A stretch of DNA of 64,000 nucleotides from Lepidurus packardi (taxonomy: Eukaryota > Arthropoda > Branchiopoda > Notostraca > Triopsidae): the NCBI GenBank assembly GCA_023053545.1, contig JAKZAN010000001.1, positions 1,322,565 to 1,386,564 on the forward strand, in the 5' to 3' direction. The notes below the pieces were generated by a model that saw only the letters and a list, made by a program, of their open reading frames with translations, made no database searches and was not told the origin of the DNA. How positions within the stretch are numbered: position 1 is the first letter of the stretch; each line of letters starts with the position of its first letter. Below, in pieces: positions 13,159 to 24,500 of this stretch. The position numbers were made by a program, and so were the translations under genes.

Positions 13159-13372
13159 TTTTAAGTCCTGTTTCACAAACCCTTTTACGTTATTTTTATC
13201 TCGCACCCATCAACCCTAGTCATTTCAAACAAGTTTCCTCACTCGTGGTTTGTTCACCCAAGTTAAGAGTGGAACACAAACCCACTCATGAGGTTATGAT
13301 GATTATCGAAATCCAGGTTGTAGATACTGTAAGAAAGGCAATAGGCATTAGCCTACGCCTAAATAAATAAAT
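12514..13372 (+). mobile_element. 5'-truncated non-LTR retrotransposon (LINE) insertion
   Basis: The insert is bounded by a perfect 14-bp target-site duplication AATATTATATTACT at 12500-12513 and 13373-13386, both inside array G units. It begins in frame within ORF2 and ends in an AAATAAATAAAT tail, which is what target-primed reverse transcription leaves. The 3' UTR is about 210 bp. The insertion is recent enough that the TSD is intact and the frame is open. Confidence 0.93.
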
Positions 13373-14010
13373 AATATTATATTACTTTTCTTGTTTCTCG
13401 CCGTTCATTGTACGAATAATGCTAAACCAAGAGTCGTCATATCAAAGCATTTCAAATATTATGTTACTGTTCTTGTTTCTCGCCATTCATTGTACGAATA
13501 ATGTTTAACCAAGAGTCGTCATATCAAAGCCATTTAAATGTTATATTATTTTTCTTGTTTCTCGCCGTTCATTGCACGAATAATGTTAAACTAAGAGTCA
13601 TAATGTCTTCATATCAAAGCCACTTAAATGTTATATTACTTTTCTTGTTTCTCGCCTTTCATTGTACGAATAATGCTAAACCAAGAGTCGTCATATCAAA
13701 GCATTTAAAATATTATGTTACTTTTCTTGTTTCTCGCCATTCATTGTACGAATAATGTTAAACCAAGAGTGGTCATATCAAAGCCATTTAAATATTATAT
13801 TATTTTTCTTGTTTCTCGCCGTTCATTGCACGAATAATGTTAAACTAAGAGTCATAATGTCTTCATATCAAAGCCACTTAAATGTTATATTACTTGTCTT
13901 TAAATGTTATATTATTTCATTTAAATGTTATATTACTTTTCTTGTTTCTCGCCATTCATTGTACGAATCATGTTAAACTAAGAGTCTTCATATCGAAGCC
14001 AGTATCGGAT

Positions 14011-15045
14011 TTGCTTCACCTAAAAGCCAGTATCGGAAGCCAGAAGCCAGTATCGGATTTGCTTAACCTTAAAATTGGCTTAAAGGTAAAACTCTATTTC
14101 TGTATCGACGCAATCATTGATCATGTTGTGCTTGACGTCGACTAAAGGGGAAACGCATGCAACGGCGTTATTGCATGTTTTACGCTGTTTTTAGGTCACC
14201 AGGATACCCTATACGTTTATTTCACCCCCAAGATAGGTCAGTAGTCAGTTTTGGGGCTTGTCTCTTTGACGTCACCTTGATGTATGGACGTCAGAACTCT
14301 TGTGTGCGAAAAGCAGAGAAAGAGAGCGAACGACGAGAAGAACTAGAAAAAAAAGAACCAGAAAGAAATCGGTCCTTTCAATGATCCTTTTTTTTTTTTG
14401 CAAACTCCCCAGAGAAAAAGGGGAATTGATGCTGGATATTCAAATCATGTCGCTTGAAAGAAGAGAAAAAATTGAGAGAAGAGGAGGAAACCAGGAGAGA
14501 GAAGATTTTGTAAATAACGCGGCGAAGGAAAATCGAGAGCCGATCAATCAAGAGGGAAAAGGAGCCCAGGAAGGAGGGGTGGGCGGTGATATACTGGTTA
14601 TGGACGTATACTCGTAATACTGGCTGGCAGCCCAAATAGCAAAATAGGACGTTCGGGGGCTACCGCGTCACCCAAAACACAACACACATAAGAGCAGCGG
14701 GGGAGTTATCTTGGCTCTCCCCCTCGGGGATTATTTTTTTCGGATTTGTATGCAGCGGCAACTGCAAGTAATGGTGCCGATACTTTTTTTTTTCTTGAGA
14801 AGAAACCGAGACTTACCCTTCCCGGCCCCCCTAACCCACCCTCCCTGCTCGAAAAATGGATCAAGTTAAAAGCTACAGCAGCAAGCCAGAACTAATGATG
14901 TTCACGAGCCAAAAGTCAAAGATCTGAATCAGGACGGGAGGACTAAAAAGGCTAATTTCATCGGTGTTGGCCAAGGAGCAAAAACAAAAAAAAAATTTTT
15001 AAAAAAATAGGAATTGTGCTATGGTGATGCTCGCAAGAATACACT
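14011..15045. other. Unannotated sequence between arrays G and H
   Basis: A short duplicated AGCCAGTATCGGATTTGCTT occurs at 14000-14065. A purine-rich stretch (14310-14530) creates long but family-less frames. No exon is recognised. Confidence 0.4.
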
Positions 15046-15049
15046 ACAA

Positions 15050-15845
15050 TCTAGTTGGGATTTGGATTCCATTGATATGTAGGAGATGGCGCTTATGTGA
15101 TCACTGGTTAGAATCAGACGCTTTGATGGAATCACATTGTAGAGGACCGATTCAAAATGATCCAATTCATAGCATTTTAATTTGTTATTAGAATCACACT
15201 TTCGGATGTTTCGAATCAATTTCAATTCAATTGATTAACTGAAATGAAATCAATTGAAATCAAATCAATTTCGGATTCCGTTTATATGTAGTAGATGGTG
15301 CTTACTGTGATCACTGGTTAGAATCAACCGCTTTATGGAATCACATTGTAGAGGACCGATTCAAAATGATCCAATTCATAGCATTTTACTTTGTTATTAG
15401 AATCAAACTTTCGGATGTTTCGAATCAATTTCAATTCAATTGATTAACTGAAATGAAATCAATTGAAGTCAAATCAATTTCGGATTTCGTTTATATGTAG
15501 TAGATGGCGCTTAATGTGATCACTGGTTAGAATCAGCCGCTTTGATGAAATCACATTGTAGAGGACCGATTCAAAATGATCCAATTCATAGCATTTTAAT
15601 TTGTTATTAGAATCAAACTTTCGGATATTTCGAATCAATTTCAATTCAATTGATTAACTGAAATGAAATCAATTGAAATCAAATCAATTTCGGATTCCGT
15701 TTATATGTAGGAGATGGCGCTTACTGTGATCACTGGCTAGAATCAACCGCTTTATGGAATCACATTGTAGAGGACCGATTCAAAATGATCCAATTCATAG
15801 CATTTTAATTTGTTATTAGAATGACACTTTCGGATATTCGAATCC
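15050..15845. repeat. Tandem array H, about 210-bp unit, four copies
   Basis: AGATGGCGCTTA (one copy AGATGGTGC) lies near 15084, 15293, 15502 and 15712, a very even 209-210 bp spacing. Units include GATCACTGGTTAGAATCA, ACATTGTAGAGGACCGATTC and an AATCAATTTCAATTCAATTG palindromic stretch. A single diverged unit is found at 54487-54575, next to the same downstream sequence. Confidence 0.92.
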
Positions 15846-15869
15846 ATTTTCAAAAGAAGCTTCACAGTA

Positions 15870-16335
15870 CAGTAACGAAACTACAGTCGTGATTGCTACA
15901 TGAAGTTTGCATATTGACCAATGACATTGCTTTTATGTTTTGTCATTTTCAGCCTATTACTACGCTTAATCCCTTCAAAACTCCCTAGTCAATTGCATGA
16001 GCTTATTTAATTTAATTGTTATTTAATTCTTAAATTTTAATTGTTTAATTTAATTTTATTAATTTAATTTTATTTTATTAATTTAATTTTATTTTATTAA
16101 TTTTATTTAATTTTATTAATTTAATTATTTATTTAATTTAACTGTTAACTGAGGTTATTTAATTGAGTGACCTGCTCCTTCAGTTGCCTGGGAAAATTAG
16201 AAGGGATATCGTGTTGAGAACCCTACCAAAGCATACTAGTAGTCTAGAAATGACAGGATTGGTCTAAACAGCGGATAAGACAATGTGATAGGTGAATTTG
16301 CAAAGTCCATGTCGCGATCAATAGTTTCGTTACTG
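15870..16335. mobile_element. Tc1/mariner-like MITE
   Basis: Perfect 14-bp terminal inverted repeats, CAGTAACGAAACTA at 15870-15883 and TAGTTTCGTTACTG at 16322-16335, are flanked by TA on both sides. The CAGT start and TA duplication fit Tc1/mariner-type non-autonomous elements. The element is 466 bp, holds no transposase frame and contains an AT-rich expansion (16000-16145). Its interior is shared with the block after 16340 and with 54575-54720. Confidence 0.75.
16000..16145. repeat. TTTAATTTTATTAA low-complexity tract
   Basis: Simple AT repeat inside the MITE; it is absent from the related block at 16440-16560, so it is a local expansion. Confidence 0.85.
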
Positions 16336-16339
16336 TACT

Positions 16340-17091
16340 AGTAACGAAACTACCGTAGGGATTGCTACGTACGCATTTTGCATTTTGACCAATGGCATTG
16401 CTTATACGTTGTTTTGACCAATCCTGTCATTTTCAGCCTACTACTACGCTTAGGGAAAAATCACTTCTAAACTCCCCAGTCAATTAAATGAACGGGTTAA
16501 TCAGTTGAACCACCAGTTCCTTTAATTGACTGTGAACATTAGAAGGGATCTCGTATTGAAAACCCTTCCTACAGGCGTAGGAGTAGACTTGAAACGCAAT
16601 GTGTTAGTTGTGTTTTAAAAGTGTGGTTCTATAAACATAGCGACGAACAAGAAAAGAGTTGATTTCAATATAAAAGAGAAGTTGAAACTTACGACAAGTT
16701 AAATTAAAAAGATTTGCCACAAACGAAAGCGACCGTTACGTTAGGAATTCCTCAATCATTCCTATCAAAATTTTTGAAATACGAAAAAAACCATAATGGG
16801 TCAAATGAATCTAGAAAAAGGAAACCTGTGGGAAAGTGTGTATAAGTAGTATAAGTATAAGTATAAGTAGACAGTATAAGTATAAGTAGACATTCCTCAA
16901 TGATCTCTATCACAATTTTTTTAATAAAAAAACGAAAAAACACAATAATGGGTCAAATGAATCTAGAAAAAAGGAAACGTGTGGGAAGTAGAGTCGAAGT
17001 GTTGAAAAAGTAGACGATGCTTGGTTTCTTTGGTTTAAACTAGCCAGTACCCGATTTTCGGTTCTTAGAATCTCCGCTTAGAAGACTCAGT
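16340..17091. mobile_element. Second MITE-family copy and composite block paralogous to 54.5-55.1 kb
   Basis: It begins with GTAACGAAACTACCG directly after the first element, in the same orientation, and runs through TACTACGCTTA, CTCCCCAGTCAATTAA and AGAAGGGAT. The right TIR was not found. From about 16440 to 17080 it aligns with 54575-55080 over about 500 bp (for example GATTTGCCACAA, TTCCTCAATCAT, GTAGACGATGCTT, AGAATCTCCGCTTA). A TATAAG microsatellite (16840-16880) is a local addition. Confidence 0.7.
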
Positions 17092-17099
17092 TGACAAAC

Positions 17100-17460
17100 C
17101 AACACGTTCTCCAGTTTCGGAAATCCGAGATAAAAATGACACTAGTGTGTATTATGGTTTCAAAACGTTCTCGGAAAACGAATGACAAACGGGTGTCACT
17201 CGAATTCAAAAATGGTAGTTGGATTGTAAATACATTAGTTTAGGTTAGGTTAGTTTAGGTTTGATTAGGTTAGGTTAGCTTAGGTTAGATTAGGATAGCT
17301 TCACGATTCTCATCAATTTTCGTTGATGAGAGTCGCTAAAATTTGAATTTTCTTTCACTCCACTAGCTGAAAAAAGAAGAATTCATTGTTGGCCAATGAC
17401 ACACTAGTGTCATGTTTGACACTTTACGTACGTATGTAACTAAATCCGGAGAACGTGTTG
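17100..17460 (+). mobile_element. hAT-like MITE with internal TTAGG repeats, copy 1
   Basis: TIRs CAACACGTTCTCC and GGAGAACGTGTTG bound 361 bp. The flanks are a perfect 8-bp duplication TGACAAAC (17092-17099 and 17461-17468), the size typical of hAT elements. Subterminal inverted repeats TGACACTAGTGTG and CACACTAGTGTCA lie inside. The core (about 17240-17300) is degenerate (TTAGG)n, the arthropod telomere motif. A hairpin CATCAATTTTCGTTGATG follows it. No transposase is encoded. Confidence 0.88.
17240..17300. repeat. Interstitial TTAGG-type telomeric repeat inside the MITE
   Basis: About 60 bp of GGTTA-type repeats with scattered TTTAGG and TTAGCTTAGG variants. Confidence 0.85.
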
Positions 17461-17468
17461 TGACAAAC

Positions 17469-18775
17469 GTGATCACAGTAAGTGGCATCTAGCGGCATTT
17501 TATTCAATTAAATTAGATGTCCATTCCATTAAATGAATTTATTTTTAATGTACATTATTTTAGTTAAATGACTTCTACGACTTCATGTTCTGCCCCACAA
17601 AAACGGTGCAAACGTTTCATTTACTAATCAATATCGATGTTAGTATAAACGCTTTTAAAAAGCGGAAATTGGACGCTAAACGAGAATTGGATGCTTTTAG
17701 CTCTACTCTTATAGAGTTCGGTTGTCATGACGACACAAAGCTCTCACCTGTCCTGGTAATTGCGTTATAAATGACGTGGAGCATTGGAAGCATAGCTCAC
17801 AAGAAAGCAGAAACCAAGGACGGTTCAGTTGACACACAGGCAACATTATAACTTGTTTCCTTCTTCCCATACCTGCCCCATTGTCCTTTGTCTTCCCCGC
17901 TCCCTCCCCCAATCAACTATTTTATTTCTCTGGTCCATGACTTCTTTGTTCTCTACTGTCTTCACATTTCGTTCATAACCGTCAAATAGAATCTGACGCA
18001 AAAAATCGATCGTAAATTCCGGTCACACATACAACGGCATCAAGCTTATCGATAAAGGACCTGAGAATTCTTGATAATATAGGGTGGCGGGAGATTTGAA
18101 TTTGATTTAACTTATTTAACTGATTTAACCGATTAGGAAAGGATGGGAAATTAGCCCATAATTCAGTTAATTCCACCAATTTCAAGGAGACAGAACTGAT
18201 TGATTGTTTTATATTCTGACTCGAAACTAATTGCCCATAAGAAGCTATGGATTCTCCCTTTCGATGAATGCTGTTCATGCAGAACGTCGAAGTGAACCCC
18301 CAGACAGCATACTGCAACAATGTAAGGAAGAGAGACAGGGTAACAGACGTTGAAAGCAATAGAGAGAAAGAGAAGAGGGAGACAGAAAAGAGGAGAGAAG
18401 AGAGAGGCGGCAAAACAAACAAAACTAATCTAGAATACGTCTGTACGTTATCGATCGGCCATGGATGACGTCAGCGAACGCAGGCTGCTGCGGTGGGAAT
18501 TCAACGTATTTGGTGTGGGAAGTTAAATGTAAAAAAAAAAAAAAAATGGGGGGCTCTTTCTTTGTAGCCCGAAGAGGGCGAACGTAAAACCGCCTCAACC
18601 GGAAACGCAAAATGCACGCTCTATATAAGTTCGTAATCAGCTAATTTAGCACGCGTTTGTTGCTGCCAACAAAGGTTATGACCTCCGGTACGAGGATGGG
18701 GTTAGTACAGACGACCCTTAACTAACCATCCTACCCTATAGGGGATATTGTTTGGAAGGAACTCGGGATGGAACC
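17469..18775. other. Unannotated sequence between MITE and array I
   Basis: Contains a purine-rich GAGAGAAAGAG stretch (18330-18420) that produces a false 146-codon minus-strand frame, and an A(16) run near 18531-18546. No gene recognised. Confidence 0.4.
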
Positions 18776-18779
18776 AGCT

Positions 18780-20655
18780 TGATCGTCCACACGCATCTTG
18801 ACAGTTTCGACGGAAATTTCGGGTAAAATGTGTAAGGGGAAGATGTACGTACATGAAATCCATGTAAAATATCTACGTTTCAAAGAAATAAAAGCTGCAC
18901 TAGGGTTTCTCAGAGTTGATTTTCGGAAGTAGCAAACCTTCGCATCTTTCAAGATTGAAATGCAGACAAATATGTACATGAAATCTACGTACATGAATCT
19001 ACGTACATGAAATCTACGTACATGAAATTCATGTAAAATATGTACGTTTCAAAGAAATAGAAGTTGTACTAGGGTTTCTCAGAGTTGATTTTCGGAAGTA
19101 GCAAACCTTCGAATCTTTCAAGATTGAAATGCAGACAAGTACATACATGAAATGTACATACACGAAATCCGTGTACAATATGTACGTTTCAAAGAAATAA
19201 AAGCTGTACTACTGTCTCTCAGAGTTGGTTTTCAGAAGTAGCAAACCTTCGCATCTTTCAAGATTGAAATGCAGACAAGTACGTACATGAATCTACGTAC
19301 ATGAAATCTACGTACATGAAATCCATGTAAAATATGTACGTTTCAAAGAAATAGAAGTTGTACTAGGGTTTCTCAGAGTTGATTTTCAGAAGTAGCAAAC
19401 CTTCGAATCTTTCAAGATTGAAATGCAGATAAGTACGTACATGAAATGTACGTATTTCATGTACATACATGAAATCCATGTAAAATATGTACGTTTCAAA
19501 GAAATAAAAGCTGTACTAGGGTTTCTCAGAGTTGATTTTCGGAAGTAGCAAACCTTCGCATCTTTCAAATGATTGAAATGCAGACAAGTACGTACATGAA
19601 ATGTACATACATGAAATCCATGTAAAATATGTACGTTTCAAAAGGAATAAAAGCTATACTAGGGTTTCTCAGAGTTTGGTTTTCAGAAGTAGCAAACCTT
19701 CGCATCTTTCAAGATTGAAATGCAGACAAGTACGTACATGAAATCTACGTACATGAATCTACGTACATGAAATCTACGTACATGAAATCCATGTAAAATA
19801 TGTACGTTTCAAAGAAATAGAAGTTGTACTAGGGCTTCTCAGAGTTGATTTTCGGAAGTAGCAAACCTTCGAATCTTTCAAGATTGAAACGCAGATAAGT
19901 ACGTACATGAAATGTACATACACGAAATCAGTGTACAATATGTACGTTTCAAAGAAATAAAAGCTGTACTACTGTTTCTCAGAGTTGGTTTTCAGAAGTA
20001 GCAAACCTTCGAATCTTTCAAGATTGAAATGCAGACAAGTACGTACATGAAATGTACGTATTTCATGTACATACATGAAATCCATGTAAAATATGTACGT
20101 TTCAAAGAAATAAAAGCTGTACTAGGGTTTCTCAGAGTTAGTTTTCAGAAGTAGCAAACCTTCGAATCTTTCAAGATTGAAATGCAGACAAGTACGTACA
20201 TGAAATCTACGTACATGAATCTACGTACATGAAATCTACGTACATGAAATCCATGTAAAATATGTACGTTTCAAAGAAATAGAAGTTGTACTAGGGCTTC
20301 TCAGAGTTGATTTTCGGAAGTAGCAAACCTTCGAATCTTTCAAGATTGAAACGCAGATAAGTACGTACATGAAATGTACATACACGAAATCAGTGTACAA
20401 TATGTACGTTTCAAAGAAATAAAAGCTGTACTACTGTTTCTCAGAGTTGGTTTTCAGAAGTAGCAAACCTTCGAATCTTTCAAGATTGAAATGCAGACAA
20501 GTACGTACATGAAATGTACGTATATTTCATGTACATACATGAAATCCATGTAAAATATGTACGCTTCAAAGAAATAAAACCTATACTAGGGTTTCTCAGA
20601 GTTAGTTTTCAGAAGTAGCAAACCTTCGAATCTTTCAAGATTGAATTGCAGACAA
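18780..20655. repeat. Tandem array I, about 140-175-bp units in a roughly 460-bp higher-order repeat
   Basis: About twelve units each contain a TTTCTCAGAGTTGATTTTC-like box, AGTAGCAAACCTTCG, ATCTTTCAAGATTGAAATGC and a variable block of ACGTACATGAAATCT. The distinctive triple CTACGTACATGAA block recurs near 19279, 19729 and 20190, giving a period of about 450-461 bp, so three monomers form a higher-order unit. GTACATGAAAT/ATTTCATGTAC inverted motifs occur within the units. Confidence 0.92.
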
Positions 20656-21535
20656 GTTGGTCGTTTCGCTGTACCAAACGTGCAAGAAATGAATTACAAT
20701 TGTACAGTACACATCTTTTTCTTTTCCTAACGTTTATAGTACTACATTGGCATATAAGTTTACCCATTTCAAACCTTTCAGATCCGTTTTCATGCGGTAA
20801 ACATTTGGCACGTTACGGAAATAAAATCCGCGGTAAGAATACGCACAAGTCAACTGTACAATACAATCTGCAGTCACTTAACAAATAGTGTAGGGGTACC
20901 AAAGGTATTCCAGGTACCAGCAACTTTCCCAGTACACGTCTAGACAGTACTAGCATTTCTCGCTTTTGGGGAAGAGCGAATCCTCATCGAAAACGGTATG
21001 ACAAATCCAGATTCTAACATCCTATTGACACTTGGCGAAGGAAGTGAACCGCTCCAGTAACAAGGTGACTGGACCGCGGCAGGGAGTCCTCAAAGTACCT
21101 GCAGTACCAGAAAGGACCTCAATAGTATGTGCTACGTCTATCAGAAATTCAGTGAACCAACTGATCATGTGCTTTGATCCTCTCCCCCCCAACTTTGTAT
21201 CCCATGGAGGAAAGACGAAGGATCTGCCTCCCGCATCAATGCTCACGTAAAAGCTCTTGTGCTTCAGTTTCGTGTGAATAGACCTTACCCGCATCTGCTC
21301 TTAGCGAGATAAACGTACCCGATGGGCTCTGGTAGCTGTCTCAAAACGTCATTTTAGCGTGACACAAATTTCCGCTTCAGGCGTTCCATTCCAGACCCTT
21401 CTTACCCTCGTACCCTTACCCCGAGCGTTCCCTCCCTTCCCTCCCTAAACCCTGACGTACCCCTGGGGTACTTGGATATTAGCGGGGGAGTTTTCTTATC
21501 GCAACTGGCCAGTAGTTTTGGGCCCAAAGGCAAAA
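20656..21535. other. Unannotated sequence
   Basis: No exon or repeat is recognised. Frames on both strands at 21022-21294 overlap each other and lack any family signature. Confidence 0.4.
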
Positions 21536-21559
21536 ACTATTTCTTTTATTCTTTTCCCT

Positions 21560-21780
21560 TATTTCCTTCATATCTTAACTTCCCCCATGACCCATGACCC
21601 GGAAACAAATCTTGTATTGGCAAGATCCAAAATTCTCCTTCATATCTTAACTTCCCCCATGACCCAGAAACAAATCTTGTATTGGCAGGATCCAAAATTC
21701 CTCCTCAAATCTTAACTTCCCCATGACCCATGCGAACGCTGGAAACAAATCTTGTATTGGCAAGATCCAAAATTCCCCTT
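21560..21780. repeat. Short tandem array J, about 70-bp unit, three copies
   Basis: ATCTTAACTTCCCC with GACCC, ACAAATCTTGTATTGGCA and GATCCAAAATTC recur three times with small insertions. Confidence 0.88.
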
Positions 21781-21789
21781 CTGAGGCGA

Positions 21790-22885
21790 AGGAAGAAAAT
21801 GTGCCGAGCTTTCAATCTCGAGGATATCGAGGGGAATTTAGCATCAGCTTTGGGCGACTGCCACCCCTTTAAGGGTGTAAAAAAACAAACAAGAAGAGGC
21901 TGGATTCTCGGCTTCCCGAAGCTTCAAGAAACTAGAACAGAACCTATTACTTCCCAAGGGTATAACTGCGGGCTAGGCTGGGGGAGTTTAGGGAAGGGTG
22001 TAACTAGTCTAGGGTTCCCCCTTGCCCTTTGGCAATACCCAGCTTTTGGCACGAGAACTTTTTGGATTCCCTCCCCTTCTTCCTCTCTACATTGCTAGGG
22101 AAAATCCTGTTGAAGATCAAATCTGCAGCACGATCTCTCAACGCATTCTGGCTTGGGAGAATAAAGGCTCATTTGTTTGCTAAAAACTTCCCCCTATAGG
22201 AAGGGAAAGTTAGAAAGAAGGTCCTTGTTATCGGAAGGGAAAATGAGGGTTATTTATTTGTAAGCTTAAACACATGAGCGGAAGAACATTTTTTCAGGGA
22301 AGAACATTCCCCAGGCTAAACAGTAAAGGCCTACTAAAACCCCCCCTATTTCCCCCTCTCGTTGGGGGGAAATATGGATAGATAAATAGGGGGCTTAGCA
22401 AATGTGGCATTTTCCAATAAAGGAGCTGGTTACGAGATGTACTGTACGTTCACTCTTTGTTGCGTACCAAAAGAAGAATGGAGCATGAAGAGAAGAAAGA
22501 GAATGGCTGGAGGCGAGGGCACAACAGTAATGGCTTAACTCCAATCCATATGTCTCCTTTATAGTTTCGCAAGTTGTTGCACAGGGTGAACTACAAAGAC
22601 TAGGCTTGTGTTGGTATTCACAGCTCCAAGCGTCTACCATTGCGTCCCCAGACATGGGAAGCAGGTGTGCTCCAGATCTGAAAGTTCGCCCCAAACAACC
22701 CATGCCCAAGTGTAATTAAGCATGACGGGAAATTAATACCAGTTTGCCGTTCCCGAGACGCACACGCAGAGAGAGAGAGAGAAAGTAGTCGACAACTCAT
22801 AGTAGCCCATTTTCTAATGAAACTTGTACTGTACAGTAATTAGCCTAGCGTCCAACTTTTCCTTAACCTCCTTCATTATACGTAA
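21790..22885. other. Unannotated sequence
   Basis: C-runs near 22340-22360 and a GA microsatellite near 22770 are visible. No gene recognised. Confidence 0.4.
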
Positions 22886-22890
22886 TAAGC

Positions 22891-23707
22891 GTAATCTTCT
22901 CTGTATCGTCCCAATTGTAGTATATGTACAATAGTAATTTAGTACAATTTTAGTATTTTAGTATATATTACATAAATACGAGAGTAATGTTGTTGTTGGA
23001 CTGTTTTTAGTCAAAACTGTGCCATCTAACGGGCACATTATCGATTATTTCTGACCATTTAATATTTCTGATTTTTTTTTTTTTTTTTTTTTTTTTTGCG
23101 CGGATCGACTATAAACGTTAAGAAGAAGAAGATTGTTTTTATAAAGATTATTATTATACTTAAACAATCTTTCTATTGTTATTATTATTGTTATTATTAT
23201 ATTATATATATATTATATATTATTATTAGTATTAGTATTATTGTTATCATTGTTATTATTATTGGTAAAAAAAATAAAAAAAATATAGATATATATATAC
23301 GAGAGTAATCTTCTCTGTATCGTCCCAATTCGAGTATATGTACAATAGTAATTTAGTACAATTTTAGTATTTTAGTATATATTACATAAATACGAGAGTA
23401 ATGTTGTTGTTGGACTGTTTTTTAGTCAAAACTGTGCCATCTAACGGGCACATTATCGATTATTTCTGACCATTTAATATTTCCGATTTTTTTTTTTTTT
23501 TTTTTTGGCGCGGATCGACTATAAACGTTAAGAAGAAGAAGATTGTTTTTATAAAGATTATTATTATACTTAAACAAGCTTTCTATTGCTATTATTACTG
23601 TTATTATTATTAGTATTAGTATTATTAGTATTATTGTTATCATTGTTATTATTGTTATTATTATTGGCAAAAAAAATTAAAAAAATATATAGATATATAT
23701 ACGAGAG
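22891..23707. repeat. Direct duplication K, 414-bp unit, two copies
   Basis: GTAATCTTCTCTGTATCGTC starts at 22891 and 23305. Both copies carry GTGCCATCTAACGGGCACAT, a T homopolymer (23073-23097 and 23489-23506) and TTATTATTAG microsatellites. The segment around the GCCATCTAACGGGC word is also present inverted near 36350-36385, so part of the unit is a dispersed repeat. Confidence 0.9.
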
Positions 23708-23889
23708 TAAGGCCAGGGTATACTGCAACTAGTTGATCCTTTTTTTTACACAAGATGGCGTTGATGTCATACCATTTCTCCTGGTCATTTCTAAACTTTA
23801 AACAAGAAATTACAAGAAACAGAAAGATAATTGTTTTTCTGAAAATATCTTAATAATAAAATCTTCTTGAGCTCCTGTTTAAGATTTTG

Positions 23890-24500
23890 ATATAAATGAT
23901 TTTAAATTTTCAAAATTTTAAATTTTCAAAATTTTAAATTTTCATAGCTTGAAATTTTTAAATTTTAAATTTTCATAACTTGAAATTTGAAAATTTAAAA
24001 TTTCATGATTTAAAATTTTAAAATTTTAAATTTTCATAACTTGAAATTTGAGAATTTAAAATTTCATGATTTAAAATTTTCGAATTTAAAATTTTCATAA
24101 CTTGAAATTTGAAAATTGAAAATTTCATGATTTAAAATTTTTAAATTTAAAATTTTCATAACTTGAAATTTGAAAATTGAAAATTTCATGATTTAAAATT
24201 TTCGAATTTTAAATTTTCATAACTTCAAATTTGAAAATTTAAAATTTAAAATTTCATGATTTAAAATTTTTAAATTTAAAATTTTCATAACTTGAAATTT
24301 GAAAATTTAAAATTTCATGATTTAAAATTTTCGAATTTTAAATTTTCATAACTTGAAATTTGAAAATTGAAAATTTCATGATTTTAAATTTTAAATTTTC
24401 ATAACTTGAAATTTGAACATTGAAAATTTCATGATATAAAATTTTAAAATGTAAAATTTCGTGATTTAAAATTTTAAAGTTTTCATAATTTGAACCCCAT
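23890..24500. repeat. AT-rich tandem array L, about 60-bp unit
   Basis: AAATTTTCATAACTTGAAAT and AATTTCATGATTTAAAATTT alternate about ten times. The unit is itself near-palindromic in composition (AAATTTTCAT versus ATGAAATTTT). Confidence 0.9.

Larger units (their letters stand above)
12130..14010. repeat. Tandem array G, about 82-bp unit, interrupted by a LINE
   Basis: Units of the type TTTCTCGCCATTCATTGTAC followed by GAATAATGTTAAACCAAGAG and a TCATATCAAAGC segment recur about every 80-84 bp from about 12130 to 12513, and again from 13373 to about 14000. The gap between is exactly one LINE insertion. A few units contain an added ATTATTTCATTTAAATGTT segment. Open frames of 70-90 codons in the array are repeat artefacts. 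Confidence 0.9.

Noticed and set aside
13501-14145. Three open frames of 73-87 codons
   Set aside because: All are array G units with the same Phe/Leu-rich translation; not genes.
18000-18422. 146-codon minus-strand frame rich in Leu, Ser and Phe
   Set aside because: Produced by the GAGAGAAAGAG purine tract on the other strand; resembles a membrane protein only by composition.
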